This document shows, piece after piece, positions 23,842 through 35,159 of a stretch of DNA of 64,000 bases; position 1 is the first letter of the stretch; the number at the start of each line of letters is the position of its first letter. This DNA is from Atherinomorus stipes (lineage: Eukaryota; Chordata; Actinopteri; Atheriniformes; Atherinidae), in contig JALJCO010010222.1 in the NCBI GenBank assembly GCA_023101725.1, positions 124,001-188,000 on the forward strand, in the 5' to 3' direction. The notes under the pieces are model-generated. The model was not told where the DNA came from. It searched no databases and worked only from the letters and a program-made list of their open reading frames with translations. The translations under genes were made by a program, and so were the position numbers.

Positions 23842-23994
23842 GTTTTCTTGAGATACCACGAAAATCATCCCGTTGTCACAGATAGCAGTCATTATTATCC
23901 CGAAATAACAACATAAACTATCAAAAACTTTGTTTTCTTGAGATAATGAGATTATTATTATTATCATGATCATTATCTCACTTTCTCGAGAAAA
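23842..23994. repeat. TTCTCGAGATAA-type repeat, right copy
   Basis: Contains gttttcttgagata twice and ends in atctcactttctcgagaaaa, inverted relative to the copy at 21451. There is an (att)n stretch in the middle. Confidence 0.4.
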
Positions 23995-24599
23995 GTGTTT
24001 AAAAAATTGCGACCATGACTGCTCACGGCTTCTGTAGGAAACAAACCTACAATAGATATTTAGATACAAAAGCACAGTTCTTCAAGGAATGAAAATACTC
24101 ATTGTGTATTTGTTTGACTGTTACACAAGAGATTAGTTTAAAAAAAAATAATACAAACTACCTTTTTTATAAGCTAAACTGATATTTCTATTCACAATGC
24201 AGTTATTCAGCCTGTTGTTCACTTTTTATTCTTTATCTTTACTTAAAGATTATGTGCATGAAATAAGTGACATTAAAAAAAACACAGACATTTAATTTAC
24301 TCACAGTAAAAGAGATCTCCAATAATACAAATACGGTACATTCAACTGAACACACTGAAAAAAACTACATGGTATTTACATTCTTACACAAGAATCACAT
24401 GTACAAGTCAATCTAACTTACTATTTATACGGTATGGCCGGAAAAGTTTATGGAGATCAACCTTTTTGTTTCTTTTATGTTTACAAAAATCCAATAAAGT
24501 TACAACTCTGAGCCAGAAACCAGAAATCTGGGGAAGGTAATTTCCCAGATTTCAGCATCACATTAGGACAGTTGTGAAGCCTTTCATCATTTATACATA

Positions 24600-25270
24600 T
24601 CAAGGGTTGAAAGACTGATGTCCCAGCAGGATTTAGAAAAACTTCTCCATGCATTTATCTGTAGCACACAAGACTACTATAACACTGCTCTTTCAGGTCT
24701 CCTAAAGTCCACCAGACAGTAGCAGTTGGTCTGGCTGCTCCAGTCTTCACCAAGACCAAGAAAGTGGATCATACAACTCCAGGCCTCAGATCTTTACACT
24801 GGCTTCCTGTTTGTCAAAAAAACTGACTTCAAAATCCTGCTGTTAGTTTACAAAGCACTGAATAGCTTAGGGTCAAACTACATTCATGATCTCCTGGTTT
24901 GTTATGAACCAACAGGATCCCTCAGGCCATCAGGGTCAAGTCTATTTTCTGTTCCCAGTCAGAACTCAACATGGAGAGGCAGCATTCAGTTTTTAGGCTT
25001 CTCACATGTTGAACAAACTAGAGAACCTAGAAAGCTGCAGGTCTGCTGAAACTCTCTGCATTTTTTTTTCCAGTTAACACACAAATTTTTTTCTGGCATT
25101 TTATCTTATCTCATTGTAGCTTTTTCTGTTTGTATTTATTTTCTTTTTTTGTTTGTTTTAAGGTTGATTTTTAATGTAGTTACTTTCTAAAGCTTCATTT
25201 GCACCCTCTGTAAAGCTTATAATGTACTGAATTGTCTTGAAACAAGCTATATAGGTAAACGTGCCTTGCC
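24600..25270 (+). mobile_element. L2-like LINE, 5'-truncated 3' end
   Basis: Coding remnants match the C-terminal domain that follows reverse transcriptase in fish L2-type LINEs. Examples are DYYNTALSGLLKSTRQ, then TDFKILLLVYKALNSL followed by YIHDLLVCYEPTGSLR. The tail at 25228-25270 (cttgaaacaagctatataggtaaacgtgccttgcc) has the usual L2-type 3' end. Frameshifts and the missing catalytic region make it inactive. Confidence 0.75.
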
Positions 25271-25274
25271 TGAC

Positions 25275-26512
25275 ACAAAAATGAGTTTTAAGCATAAATT
25301 CTTTGCTTTGATTTTAAGACATACAGCTTTTTGGCATTTTTTAAAAGAGTTTCCCTCCATTCTGGATCAAAATCTTTCAGATTTGTAACTGTAACTCTTG
25401 TACGTTTTGTAAAGTTGTTTAAGTAAAGTTGAGTCAGTCTCCAAATGTTTTTGGAGCTAAGTGTTATGTTACACTTTTGTCATTTATAGATATTTTTTAC
25501 AGCCCGTTGTGTTATGGGTTATTGTACTTAAAGGTAATATAAGGTAACTATAACTCATGAGTAAGTACAGGGGAGTTAAATATTAAATTTAAATTGGCTC
25601 CTTAATTTGATTAATCCTTAATTTTGATTCATTTAAAGGAATGAACAACTTAATCTTGTATTTCTTATCTTTTTAAACTTGAGTGACTTTTCTTTTCCTG
25701 TCATTCTAGCAGCTTTCTCATCCTTCTCTGTAACCTGCCACGGAAACTTCTCCGTCCATCAGCTGTTATGATGATAGTGCCTCCAATCCATCTCCTGCCA
25801 TTTCATCTCCGCCTGATTGATGTGCAAAAGATTGTCTGCTTGGACTCTGACACTGCTGCTCTGTTTGTCGTACTCGGCTGTCTGTGATGAAAACGCGACA
25901 GTGTGCTGGAAGATTAACCATTTTCCCAGTTAGTTTTTTTATTCCTTAAACCTTCCATGAAGATAAAAGAGTGAGAATTTCGCATCGGATGATGTAAAAG
26001 GCTGACTGTGCTCTCCCTGAAATATACCAGCGTTTCTACTCCTGTAGAGAAAACAGAAAAGGTTTGTCAACAAAACATACATGTTTCTATGGTCCCTCTG
26101 TAGCCAGTGAACATAGAGCTCCTTGTTTCCAGAAAAGGCAGAGGGGAGACAGCAATTCAGACAATGATGGAACTATCCCAGTGTATTTGAATAATACATG
26201 GGAGCTGTGTTTCACTGTGGATTTTCCCCTCTGAGGAAATAAATCAGGTTCAGACAGTATTATTGCTGATACACTGGACTTACCAAACTGGAATGGGATA
26301 ATGTAAGTAAGAAAATTTATTTGAATATACCTTTAAAAAATTCACATTTTTTAAAGTAATTTTTATGCCTGTAGTATAGTACTTGTGAATAAATGCTTTC
26401 ATTCATTCTTTATTTAAATTGTAGACAGTTCAGCAAACCAGAATAAGCAGCTACTTAAATAACAAGGTGGAGTGTGTGTGTTCAAACCAATGTCTCGCAG
26501 AGTAAGCGCTAT
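25275..26512. other. intergenic, nothing recognised
   Basis: AT-rich single-copy-looking sequence. No gene, repeat ends or structured element was seen. Confidence 0.4.
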
Positions 26513-26514
26513 TA

Positions 26515-27589
26515 CAGTTTTTCTCAGTTGCTAAAACACTAAATCCCATTCTCAAAGCCATTTTTTCAGAAGCCTAAACCGAGGTATCAAATCAGTCCCC
26601 TTGTGATCAAAACCTAAAGCACGTTTCACAGCACTAGACTCTGTTTGCAAACACATTTGCATTGTGATGCACTTGCTGTGCAAAATGGTAAACACATGCT
26701 GCACACTTTGATCACAACTAAGACACAGTTGTCAACAGGTGAACACAGTGACTCAAAATTGATTTCACCTTTAGCTGATGATGATAGAACCAATATAAAC
26801 AAGTTGAGGAAGCTGTGGGAGGTCAAGATTTTGCGATGGATAAAGGAAACCAGAGGAAGAGTATGCATAAGAGGTGGTCGCAGAGGTGGTCGAGGATGGG
26901 GACGTAAGGCGGCAAAATTAGGTCCGACGCAGAGCCTTCATTTCAGGTTAAATCCGTGCAACTGTGATCGACCCCGTTGCTGAATTACCTCCACCAAGGA
27001 GTTGATGTTTTTGGTAGCATTGGTTTGTTTATCCATTTGTCTGTCGGCAGCTTTACAGTAAAAGTTCCGAACGGATTGACCTGAAATTTTCACCAGCTGT
27101 GTGTCTCAGCCCAAAGACATTCCCATTATATTTTGGTGGTGATCTGGATCACCTTCTGGATCCAGGAATTTTTGAAGGATTCTTTATCATTGCAAGAGCT
27201 GCTTGACGGAGGTCGGCGCTCTCTGAGTGCGTTTCTTGTTCTTTATGTTATGAGTTCGATGTGTTGAGACATTATGCATTTTGCCTGATGTAAATAAAAA
27301 AGAAAAACATTTTGACAGCACAATGTTCTGAGAACTTTGTTTTCCTTTTTTTCCTTCTAGTGTTTCCTGATTGCTCTGTAGTGTTCTACATTTTGCTGTG
27401 CTTGGGGCATGATTTGACAATTGTGTCGCTTTTTGAGGCCAGGTGATGCTGTTTTGAGTCAATAACTTCCTTTTGCAGCAAGAAGCGGAGATTTGGGGAA
27501 AGTAGTTTGAGTTATGGGATTAGTGTTTAAAGTTGTGAAAAAATGAGGGGACATTTCAAAAATAGTGTTTTAGCAATTGAGAAAAACTG
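26515..27589 (+). mobile_element. Tc1/mariner-type transposon, defective, TA-flanked
   Basis: Terminal inverted repeats of 27 bp with one mismatch (CAGTTTTTCTCAGTTGC... and its inverse) lie at 26515-26541 and 27563-27589. TA flanks both sides (26513-26514 and 27590-27591). At about 26836-26986 is a decayed transposase start: an Arg/Gly-rich segment (RGGRRGGRGWGRK) and then, in a shifted frame, IRATVIDPV preceded by a stop. This resembles the N-terminal part of a fish IS630/Tc1-like transposase. The rest of the transposase, including the catalytic triad, is absent. A separate repeat sits at 26987-27230, where that gene would continue. Confidence 0.85.
26987..27230. mobile_element. nested short interspersed element with inverted ends
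   Basis: It starts with acctccaccaag (26987-26998) and, near the right end, has the inverted cttgacggaggt (27202-27213), followed by cggcgctctctgagtgc. The interior (ttccgaacggattgacctgaaattttcacc, ggtggtgatctggatcacc) belongs to a repeat type common in fish genomes. It lies inside the Tc1/mariner element, so it is probably the younger insertion. No clear target duplication was found. Confidence 0.6.
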
Positions 27590-28039
27590 TAATCAGAACT
27601 GAAATAAGTCATCTCCAGGAAGAGTATGGCATAAACTGCCTAAATAAATGTGTTGTGACCTTTCAACTTGATCTCGCGTTCCTTCTCAGCTGGTGGGGTT
27701 TGCTGAGCACTCATTAAGGTAGCGCTGGCTGTTATCTTTGCAGTGGTCTAGGATCTCCATGACAACAGTGCAGACTCCCTCTTCTGATGAAAAACATGAC
27801 AGCAAGTTGAAAGTTGCTGCTAATAGGAGGCCGTGAGGCAATCAAGAGTATTTGATCTTTTCAGATACAGAATAACTGGGTTAAGTTTTTATTTTTTCAT
27901 AGCCAGGAAAACAGAGAATGCTTACATCACAGAAGAAGATGAGACAAAAAGCATGAAAAAACTACAAAACAGATGACCATCCACGTGTTACTTTTCCAAT
28001 ATTATTGTCTCAAATCAGCATAATCAGCTGAGTGTTATT

Positions 28040-29820
28040 TAAAGTAATTGACTCTGTCCTTAAAGCTCCACAGTCTGCCTCCTCAAAGCATCATCTGAGA
28101 TCTGCAACACCTTTATTAATTATTTTAATGACAAGGTCACAAACATAAGAGCTGTCATTAATCCTCCCTCCTCTGACCTTTCAGCTTCTTCCTCAGCTGT
28201 TTTTGATAAGTTTGAGCCTGTGTCTTTGTCATCCCTGGATGAGATTGTCAGACAGATTAAACCATCAGGCTCCTCTCTTGACACCATCCCTCCTCATCTT
28301 TTTAAAGATATTTATCCCTCTATAGCCCAGACAGTCCTCACCATTATTAACAGCAGCCTGGTTGCTGATGTTGTTCCTGCCATTTTAAACATGCGGTTGT
28401 TCAACCTCTGCTTAAAAAACCTGGCCTTGACAACACCATATTGGCTAACTTCAGGCCCATCTCCAAGTTGCCTTTTTTATCAAAAGTCTTGGAGAAAGTG
28501 GTCTATATGCAGCCCAGGCTGTTCCCGGACCAACACAATGTTCTGGAAGTCTGGCTTTAGATCACTGCACAGCACAGAATCTGAGGGTCAGTAATGACAT
28601 CTTCCTGGCCACTGATGCTGGAGATCACGTGGTCCTTGTCCTGCTGGACCTAACAGCAGCATTTGATACAGTGGACCACGGGATCTTGTCCAGGTTCCAG
28701 AGCTTGGTGGGGATCCAGGGAAAAGCTCTAGACTGGTTTAGGTCTTACTTGGCAGGTAGGACCATGTGTATTCCCATCAATGGCTTTGAATCTGCCTCGG
28801 TTCCAGTGTCTTATGGGGTTCCACAGGGATCAGTTTTAGGGCCTCTCCTGTTTTACCTGTACCTTCTACCCTTAGGGTCTATCCTGAGAAAGCATGGTGC
28901 TTCTTTCCATCTGTACGCTGACGACAGCCAGATTTATCTGCCGCTGAAAAAGTAGCACACACAAGGACTGGATGGCCCTAAGAGAGGAAGACAGACATCA
29001 TTGTGTTTGCCCACCCCTTTGGCAAGTTTTTTTTAAATCAATTGTTTATAACTTGGGTTTTAAACTGGACAGTGATTTTAAACTAAATAACCAGATAAAC
29101 TCAGTTGTAAAATTCAGCTTTTTTATTCTTCATAAACTTGAAAAAGCAAAACAGTTTTTAACAGCTCCACATTTTGAGACAGTAATCCGTGCATTTATCA
29201 CCTCATGGCTGGATTAGCTACTGTAACTCGCTCTATCTCGGGGTCAGCCAGTCGTCTCTCTCGTCTCCAACTCGTCCAAACTGCGGCCGCTCGTCTCCTG
29301 ATTGGAGCTCATAAGAGGGATCACATTACACCAATTTAAGCACCACTCCACTGGTTGCCTATTTTAGAGTCCATTTTAAGATTCTTTTATTTGTTTTTAA
29401 ATCTTTAAATGGTCTCGCCCCACAGTACCTCTGAGCTGATTTCACTTTACTCGCCAACTCGGTGCCTCAGATCTGCTGATCAGCTGCTTCTGGAAGTTCC
29501 GAGGTCTCGGTGGAAGCTCAGAAGGGAACAGAGCTTTTGCAGTTGCAGCGCCAAAGCTCTGGAATTCATTAGAGAAGCACCATTACTGTCCATTTTTAAA
29601 GACCGTTTGAAAACTCACTTTTATGCCCTGGCCTTTGCCCCATCATGAGACTCCTGTTGTATTGCTTTTATTTTGTCTTTTTTTAAATTGTTTTATTGTT
29701 TTTAATGTTCATATTGTTTCATTGACTTGATCATTCTTAACTACTTTGTGTTTCAGCTCTTTTAAAAGTGTTTTATGTTCGTGTTCAGCACTTTACAAAT
29801 AAAGCTGAGCTGAGCTGAGT
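28040..29820 (+). mobile_element. L2-like LINE fragment with reverse transcriptase
   Basis: The order of motifs follows fish L2-type ORF2. It starts with FNDKVTNIRAVI and SLDTIPPHLFKD, then [17 protein letters not shown] in a shifted frame. The RT core at about 28629-28955 contains [25 protein letters not shown] and the catalytic box YADDSQIYLPLK. The C-terminal part (FKILLFVFKSLNGLAPQYL) runs to about 29640. The tail at 29785-29828 ends in acaaataaagctgagctgag and a (gagct/gagtt)n repeat. Several frameshifts and stops show it is inactive. The endonuclease domain is missing, so it is 5'-truncated. Confidence 0.87.
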
Positions 29821-30099
29821 TGAGTTGAGTATTCCTGTGTATTTTTCAGCAGATGATTCTTATTCTGTTACTAAAAGGCTTTTTATCTGATACTCGTGGA
29901 GGTTAGGCAGAGATGATGAGAGCAGTTTCTAGGTATTGGGAGAATCATATATCACACATTCTTGAAGCTAAATCACATCAACCTCATAAACTTATTTTTC
30001 TGAAGACTGACTTCAAGTTTACTTTCCAGTAGTAAAGTGGCAGTATTCTGTCCTGAAATGGCAAGTAGCTCATATCAAGTCACTTTTATTGCTTACACA

Positions 30100-31060
30100 G
30101 GAACTAAGGGGTGGTGAGTTGAGGCTAATCAACTGCACTTGATTGAATAAAGTCAGGAGGTGTGAGCACCTCTATAAAAGCTGACGCTGTCAGTTTGCTG
30201 TTCCGGAGCATTCGGGTGTGTGTTAACACAATGCCACAAAGAAAAGATACATTTTAAGGCAGTACCTGTTTGAGTTTGTGATTGGACAGTTGGGAAAAGG
30301 TCTTCAGTGGTGTGGTATGTTTGGAAGGGTTGGATGAGACCCACCTCTCTGAAAAGGGCATTACAGCACTACTTTGTGTGAATGTGTGAAGTCTGAAAAC
30401 AAAACAGAAGACAACTGATACAATGCCAATAGATCACACAAGCCCAAAGTGGAGATGTTTAATAATGCACAGCGCCATGTTTCATGAAACCAGCATGTCA
30501 GCTCAAACACCTCATGCCAACTAGCGGATGTGATGATTTGGGTTTGTTGTGCAGCCATGGGGCCTGGACACCTTGCAGTGGCAGAGTAAACCATCAACTC
30601 CTCTGTACCAAAGCATTCATCTATCAGACAGCTAAATCTTAGCCATAACTGGGCTATGCAATAAGACAATGATCCCAGTGCAGCAGCAAATCTCCAACTG
30701 AAAAGGACAAGAATAAAAGTGCTGCAGTGACCCAAAGTTCAGACCCCAACCTAACTGAAACACTGTGGTAGAGCCCTAAAACAAATAGCCTCATATCTTA
30801 ATGAACTGAAGCAGTGTTGTAGAGATGTCGAGACCAAATTTTTTTTCAAGTTATTGCAGCTAATGGTGGTTCTGAAAGCTGCTGAATATTTGAGAGTACT
30901 TAGTTTTCCACTCACTGCATCTGTCTTTTAGTTTAGTTTCCCAATAAATAATAGCAGTGTGTGTACTGTGGTGTTCATGAGGTTGCATTTAGCCAATTGT
31001 ATGATCAGGACAAGATCATTTATCATTATGCACCAATTCATAAAGGTTTAAACATGAAGG
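30100..31060 (+). mobile_element. Tc1-like transposon, decayed and internally deleted
   Basis: The layout follows fish Tc1-like elements. A leader reads gtgtgttaacacaatgcc with a plausible transposase ATG near 30230, followed by a large deletion. Then come MFGRVG-, KVEMFNNAQRHV-, ADVMIWVCCAAMGPGHLAV-, QDNDPS-like and LNELKQCCRD-like segments, each broken by stops or frameshifts, up to about 30880. The catalytic DDE region is ruined. The ends are approximate because the inverted repeats could not be paired with confidence. The antisense open frame at 30361-30735 is only a shadow of this. Confidence 0.83.
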
Positions 31061-31064
31061 TGTA

Positions 31065-32200
31065 TGATAATGAAAACATCCCCATAAATAGTTTATTGTA
31101 TTTTAACTAAAAGATAACCTTCAATAAAAATTTGAACTGAAATTCTATCACATCATTGTGCACAATGACATTAATTATTAACTTTATGAAAAAGACAGAG
31201 CAGAGAGATAAAGGAGTTTTTAAGCGGTCTAATAATTACCTAAAGTTTCAAACACGCATAAGTAAAATCCATTTATAAAATGTTTGTATAGGAGGCAGCT
31301 GTATTGGATAAAAGTTGAGAACCATGCTGTCAGCCTTGTTGGTAAAGCATCCCCCTTTCTAATCTTCCATGTCACAATGTTATTTCATGGCGTGGGAACA
31401 TGTTAGCACTCCCACTGGATGACTCTGTCTCATCTAAAAAAAATAGCTCATCACACTCTGGGTGTAAGCTCTGTCAGCCCTGTATGCATTATCCTAACTG
31501 CATAGCTCATCATAAAGCAGGAAGGACTCCTTCCTTCAGCCAGACACACAAACTGAACACAGAGGCTGTCGGCGCTGAGATATTCAAGTCCGAAGTTTGT
31601 TACTCTAGCTGATATTGGATATGTCCTTACATGAAGTCAGAATGAAAGTTTACTTCTCAGAAATACCCCCCCCCCCCCCCCCCCCCCCCCGGATTTTAAT
31701 AACATATTGGAAGTATTGCTATATTACCTGCAGTCGCAGCTCATTAAGTGTACTTTTGTTTACGCTGCATTTCTCTGCATTTGAGTAGTTTTACTTAGTA
31801 CTTTTGTTTTCCTTCATTAAATGCGAACGCGTTCATTTCTTATTTTGGTGGTTTTAGTTGGGAATTAACTTTTAGGAAAATGTAGGAAAGCCAGATAATT
31901 AATTTAAAAAAGATTACTTATCATAAGCTGGATGCAATTTTGTGCAATTTGATAATAATTATTAAAAAACAAACAACAACAAAAAAAAAAACAACCTCGT
32001 ATTTCAACAGACACTAGACTCCTGAACCATGCAGTCACATGCCAGATGGGCCAGAGGTGTCAAAATACAGATCCTTCGTCCTGTCTTCGCCACCTAAGCT
32101 CCTCCTGTCAGGGTTAATGCCAGTTTCAAAAGAATGGGATTTAAAGTCATTTACTAGGTGAAAGCCATCTGTCAGGCACAGAGGGGTTGCTGCTGAGGAC
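31065..32200. other. intergenic, a 25-base C-run only
   Basis: Nothing coding was recognised. A run of 25 C lies at 31666-31690 and is a likely spot for sequencing error. Confidence 0.45.
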
Positions 32201-32720
32201 GGTGACATGTGGACGGCGCGTCCGTGGCCCTTTAAGAAACTCCATGTTTTCGCTACATGATGCGTCAACATAAAAAGCGGATGATGCTGTTATGTAAAAA
32301 CATGCCGAAGTGAGCCGTAGTTTGCAGGAGCTCTGCAGAGTGCTCCGCGCGCCTCGGCTTGTTTTGAACTCCACTGTCGTAGTTTCAAGTGTTTCGAGTG
32401 GAGATTTTTTTACGCGTAGCGCGTGGAGCAGCGCAGTTTGGAGTAGGAGGGAGAGAGAGAGGGAGAGGGAGAGGGGGGAAAGAGCTTCAACCGATCAACT
32501 CAACATGAGTCGCCCTCCACACGGTTTTCCTCCTTCACTTGCGGGAAGCGTACACCTGACGCATCTCCCTCCCTCCCCCTGGATATGATCTTCCTCTTTG
32601 TTTTTTAAGAAATCGTCTCAGCTGGATTATTTTCCATCTGCGAAGCGGTAAGATACAGAAGCTCTCAACTCTTATCACATCTCACGCAAAACTGAAAGTG
32701 TCGAGCGGGACAGGATCGAG
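32200..32720 (+). promoter_or_regulatory. CpG-rich block with strong splice donor: candidate bahd1 5' exon/promoter
   Basis: GC and CpG content rise sharply against the AT-rich surroundings (gctccgcgcgcctcgg, acgcgtagcgcgtggag). A GA-rich stretch follows at 32450-32480, and then a near-consensus donor AAGCG|GTAAGA at 32647/32648. A short upstream-type open frame (27 codons, MSRPPHGFPP...) spans 32505-32588. The next plus-strand gene is bahd1, whose human orthologue has a non-coding first exon. I infer a 5' untranslated exon and promoter; transcript evidence is absent. Confidence 0.4.
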
Positions 32721-33019
32721 CCGATGAGACGGCTGGGGCTGGGAAAATGTGTCAGCCTCAGACGAACACAGCGATCTTTCCTTTATATGCCGGAAAAGCA
32801 ACTTTTGGAGATGTGTCTGGTGTCTGTTGTCAGTCGCGTGCTGGTGGCACTTCGTATTTATCGCCTGAACGGTGGGAAGAGCCTCGGTTAAGACTCCAGC
32901 TCGTGATCGCAGAAAATGTCACACAAGCGGCTTCAGCTGGAGTTGCGAAGCTCGATTCAGCTGCGGAGTTTTTGTCCGTCAGTTTGCTCCCTAAAGATTG
33001 GTTTGAGGAGATGAAATGA

Positions 33020-34850
33020 CATTAACTGTTGTCGAAAAGATTCTACGATTGTTTTTTTAGGATGTGGAGCTGACGCAGTTACAATTTCTGATTAGGCTAC
33101 TGAAACAGAAATCCTCTCAATTCTGTAATGCTTTACCAGCAAACTTCATATCTGTTGGAGTTAAAGGTGTAAAATTTGCAGTGAAAGTTCTCTAAATGAA
33201 ATGTTTTTGCTTTTGGGACTGTAAAACAGAATTGGCCCATTTTTTCTGCTTTCATAACTCAGGCTTTGAAAACTGTCGTGCTGGTTGGTTTTGTAGGAAA
33301 TAGCCTACTTTAAAATAACATACATTTCTTTTTTTAAATGTAGCCTAAATTTGAAGGATCAAATATTATATCACAAGTCAAATTTACCTAAGAAAAGTGA
33401 TCATCTGCTGTAAAAGGCCACTTGACGTGATATTCAAGTTGCCTGGTGAGTTCCTCTGCATAATAGTGTATGAGAAAAAAAAAAAAAACCTGACAATGGA
33501 GCTCCAATTTTTTGGAGGCGATGGTAAATTTGAGTCCAGTCTGTTCTCCTTTCTGGACCTTGGTGTGGCTGTCATAGCAGCAATGCTGAACAGAAAAGCA
33601 CTGCCCACACATGAGCTATAAAGCTGGATATCAATCCTGGATATAATCCCATTATTTCTGATGAACTGTTCTGCCTCGTGGCCACACAGAGAGGGAGAGA
33701 GGGAGAAACACAATGACCTCCCAGCTGTCTCAGAGGAGACAATACTTCAGATACAGACCACATGTGGTCAGAGGAAGGGCCAGCAAGGCCAGTCACAAAG
33801 CTCAATACAATAGTTTTCGGCATTGGGCTCATTATTCTCCTCATGCTTATTAAATCTAAGTTGTTTTTTTTTGTTGTTGTTTGTTTTTTTACTAGTCTTC
33901 TGTATATGAAAACAAAATGCCACCCCACAGCTTCCCTGGAAACTCTGACAGCTCCATTTTTTTCCCTCTAAACATCACACTCTACGGGGGACTACAGTGG
34001 TGGCCATAATCACACAGTAGTCTCCCACAGAGTGATGTTAAACATTATCTAACAGAAACTCATAGTTCATCAGGCTCCATTTCAGTGGGCACTGTTCTTT
34101 TTTTCCCCTCCCAACAGTCACTTTTCAACAGATCGTCCTTGTTTACTTCCTCCATTTCCAGCAGCTTCAGCTGCAAGTCGGCTCACGCTGGCGACTGCAT
34201 TTGGCCACATTGCTGCTGTTTGAGAATCTGAAATTTAGAGAATACCAGAGGGTCAGGTTTTTTTCTGTTTCCCTTATGTTCCCCTCACCAAACCCGCACT
34301 TGGGTTTTAATGTTTTTTAAATTAGACTATATTGTGGTATGAAAGCAACTTTTATTGCTTAGCATCCTAAACCTTGAACCTGGAAAGTTCTGGAGCCTTG
34401 AGGCAGATGCTCGCTCCACCCTGCTTAGCTGAAATCTATGAAGTTGGAAGAAATGGCAAGAAAATAAATGAAGTAAATGCAACCTCCCAAGTTAACACAA
34501 TGGTGGACAACACGGGGAAATTACACTCATGGATTAACAATTGTTTCAGGCAGATTATTTACATTAATGCTGTCAGTGTAACATGTAGCACTGTTACTGT
34601 TACACGTGGCACAGAATACCAAAAAACAATACAGCAAGTTTGCCTCATTCATCACTTTTTTTTTTTTTATCAGGTACAAACATTTTCTATGTACACTAAT
34701 CGATCTGAGCCTATGTCGGTGAAATACTAAACACTTGTTTGTTAAAGCTGATGAAGTCAGACTTCATTGTTCTCATCAGCTTTTAAAGTTTAATCACAGA
34801 ACTCTTTATAATACTTTTGTTTTTCTTCCTGTTTAGTTAAAACATCCATT
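33020..34850. other. intergenic, nothing recognised
   Basis: AT-rich sequence with A-runs (33475-33488) and T-runs. Open frames here match no known family. Confidence 0.4.
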
Positions 34851-34859
34851 TCAAGAAAC

Positions 34860-35152
34860 TAGGGCTGCCACGATTAATCAACTAATCGTTGACTATCAAA
34901 AAAGTCGGTGACTAATTTCATAATCGATTAATCGTTTGTTTATAAGCTTTGTTTTTCCCTCAAAATTGCCACTGTACAAAATTCCACTGCCTTGTCTGCC
35001 TTTCTGTCTGGTCAGCTTTTCTTGAATTCTCATTGAATCTAATGTGAAAGCGTGTCCAAACTTTTGACTGCTACTGTAAATATGCTACAATTTCCACGCG
35101 ATCCGATTAGTCGACTAATCGATTATCAAAATAATTGTTTGCGACAGCCCTA
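34860..35152. mobile_element. hAT-type MITE, 293 bp, with 8-bp target duplication
   Basis: The ends are TAGGGCTGCCACGATTA and, inverted, TAGGGCTGTCGCAAAC. Subterminal sequence is rich in aatcgattaatcg and gattagtcgactaatcg motifs on both sides. The perfect duplication CAAGAAAC is at 34852-34859 and 35153-35160. It is non-coding and non-autonomous. Confidence 0.93.
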
Positions 35153-35159
35153 CAAGAAA

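Noticed and set aside
30361..30735. 124-codon open frame on the minus strand
   Set aside because: It is antisense to the decayed Tc1-like transposase, which explains the sequence better.
32747..33019. 90-codon open frame after the CpG-rich block
   Set aside because: No recognisable family, and it lies downstream of the strong donor at 32647, so it is more likely intronic.
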